Origin: Chitinophaga pinensis
Lineage (GTDB): Bacteria > Bacteroidota > Bacteroidia > NS11-12g > UBA9320
DNA length: 6,254 bases
NCBI GenBank assembly: GCA_945890595.1
Contig: CAMDCQ010000144.1
Span: 1-6,254 of the forward strand
Direction: 5' to 3'
Shown: positions 6,060-6,254 of the stretch, one piece after another
Numbering within the stretch: position 1 is the first letter of the stretch
Layout: the number at the start of each line of letters is the position of its first letter
Program-made: the position numbers and the translations under genes
Notes under the pieces: generated by a model
The model's input: only the letters and a program-made list of their open reading frames with translations
Told to the model about the DNA's origin: nothing
The model's database searches: none

Positions 6060-6254
6060 ATGGAGTTAGGAAAAACACAAGTATTAAAAGCCTCAAGAAC
6101 AACGGATAACGGATGCTACCTAATGGATGAGGTAGGTAATGAAGTGTTACTTCCCAATGCTTATGTTTCTCCGGAGCTTAAATTAGGTGATGATGTTTCG
6201 GTTTTTGTATATAAAGACAACGATCAACGTCTTACGGCTACGACCTTAAAACCT
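6060..6254 (+). CDS. cvfB: CvfB/YitL-family S1-domain RNA-binding protein, N-terminal 65 residues only
   Basis: The first 65 codons of a gene that runs off the right edge without a stop. The family (S. aureus CvfB, B. subtilis YitL, about 300 residues) consists of tandem S1-like RNA-binding domains and a winged helix, and affects gene expression. The visible part matches the family N-terminus: MELGKTQVLKASRTTDNGCY, then the LLPNAYV segment (30-36) and VFVYKDNDQRLTATTLKP (48-65), which is very close to the conserved VFVYxDSxxRLxATTxKP signature. The ATG at 6060 gives the standard family start. No Shine-Dalgarno sequence is present, and a perfect -7 element sits 8 bp upstream. The gene is on the same strand as the cytochrome b5-like gene but has its own candidate promoter, so it is probably transcribed separately. 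Confidence 0.9.
   Translation, partial: MELGKTQVLKASRTTDNGCYLMDEVGNEVLLPNAYVSPELKLGDDVSVFVYKDNDQRLTATTLKP

Noticed and set aside
1..6254. Search for a mobile element, defence island, CRISPR array, tRNA or riboswitch
   Set aside because: Almost the whole window is taken up by recognisable housekeeping or regulatory genes with uniform composition. No terminal repeats, transposase, spaced repeats or tRNA-like sequence were seen.

Overview
The window looks like ordinary chromosomal DNA of a member of the Bacteroidota, most likely a flavobacterium. The grounds are AT-rich DNA, a lack of clear Shine-Dalgarno sites, two perfect copies of the Bacteroidota -7 promoter element (TAnnTTTG) just upstream of start codons, a histidine kinase gene placed directly before its OmpR-type regulator, and protein sequences that read like flavobacterial homologues. 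This assignment is inferred by eye and was not tested by a search.

Layout. On the minus strand, read from about 5650 down to 1, lie two probable transcription units. The first is a sensor histidine kinase (5647-4517) followed after 76 bp by an OmpR-family response regulator (4440-3748). After an 87-bp gap carrying a promoter-like -7 element comes the second unit. It holds guaA (GMP synthase, 3660-2134), a lipoprotein with a type-1 periplasmic-binding-protein-like fold (2177-867, overlapping the end of guaA), and an RsmB/NOP-family RNA m5C methyltransferase (866 to beyond base 1). The methyltransferase lacks its C-terminus at the window edge and appears to start at a TTG codon directly after the lipoprotein stop. 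On the plus strand, a small cytochrome b5-like haem-binding protein (5679-5927) is divergent from the kinase across only 31 bp. After a 132-bp gap, the first 65 codons of a CvfB/YitL-type S1-domain RNA-binding protein run off the right edge (6060-6254).

How the genes relate. The kinase and regulator form a complete two-component pair whose signal cannot be read from the sequence. guaA, the lipoprotein gene and the methyltransferase gene are packed so tightly that co-transcription and translational coupling are likely, although the products share no obvious pathway. The RNA methyltransferase and CvfB are both RNA-related but sit in separate units.

I found no mobile element, CRISPR array, RNA gene, toxin-antitoxin pair or defence system, and nothing that amounts to a new system. 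The most notable points are the gene junctions: an in-frame TAA-TTG boundary between lipoprotein and methyltransferase, a 44-bp overlap at guaA, and promoters that predict nearly leaderless mRNAs. The cytochrome b5-like protein, which lacks the classical HPGG haem loop, is also worth noting.
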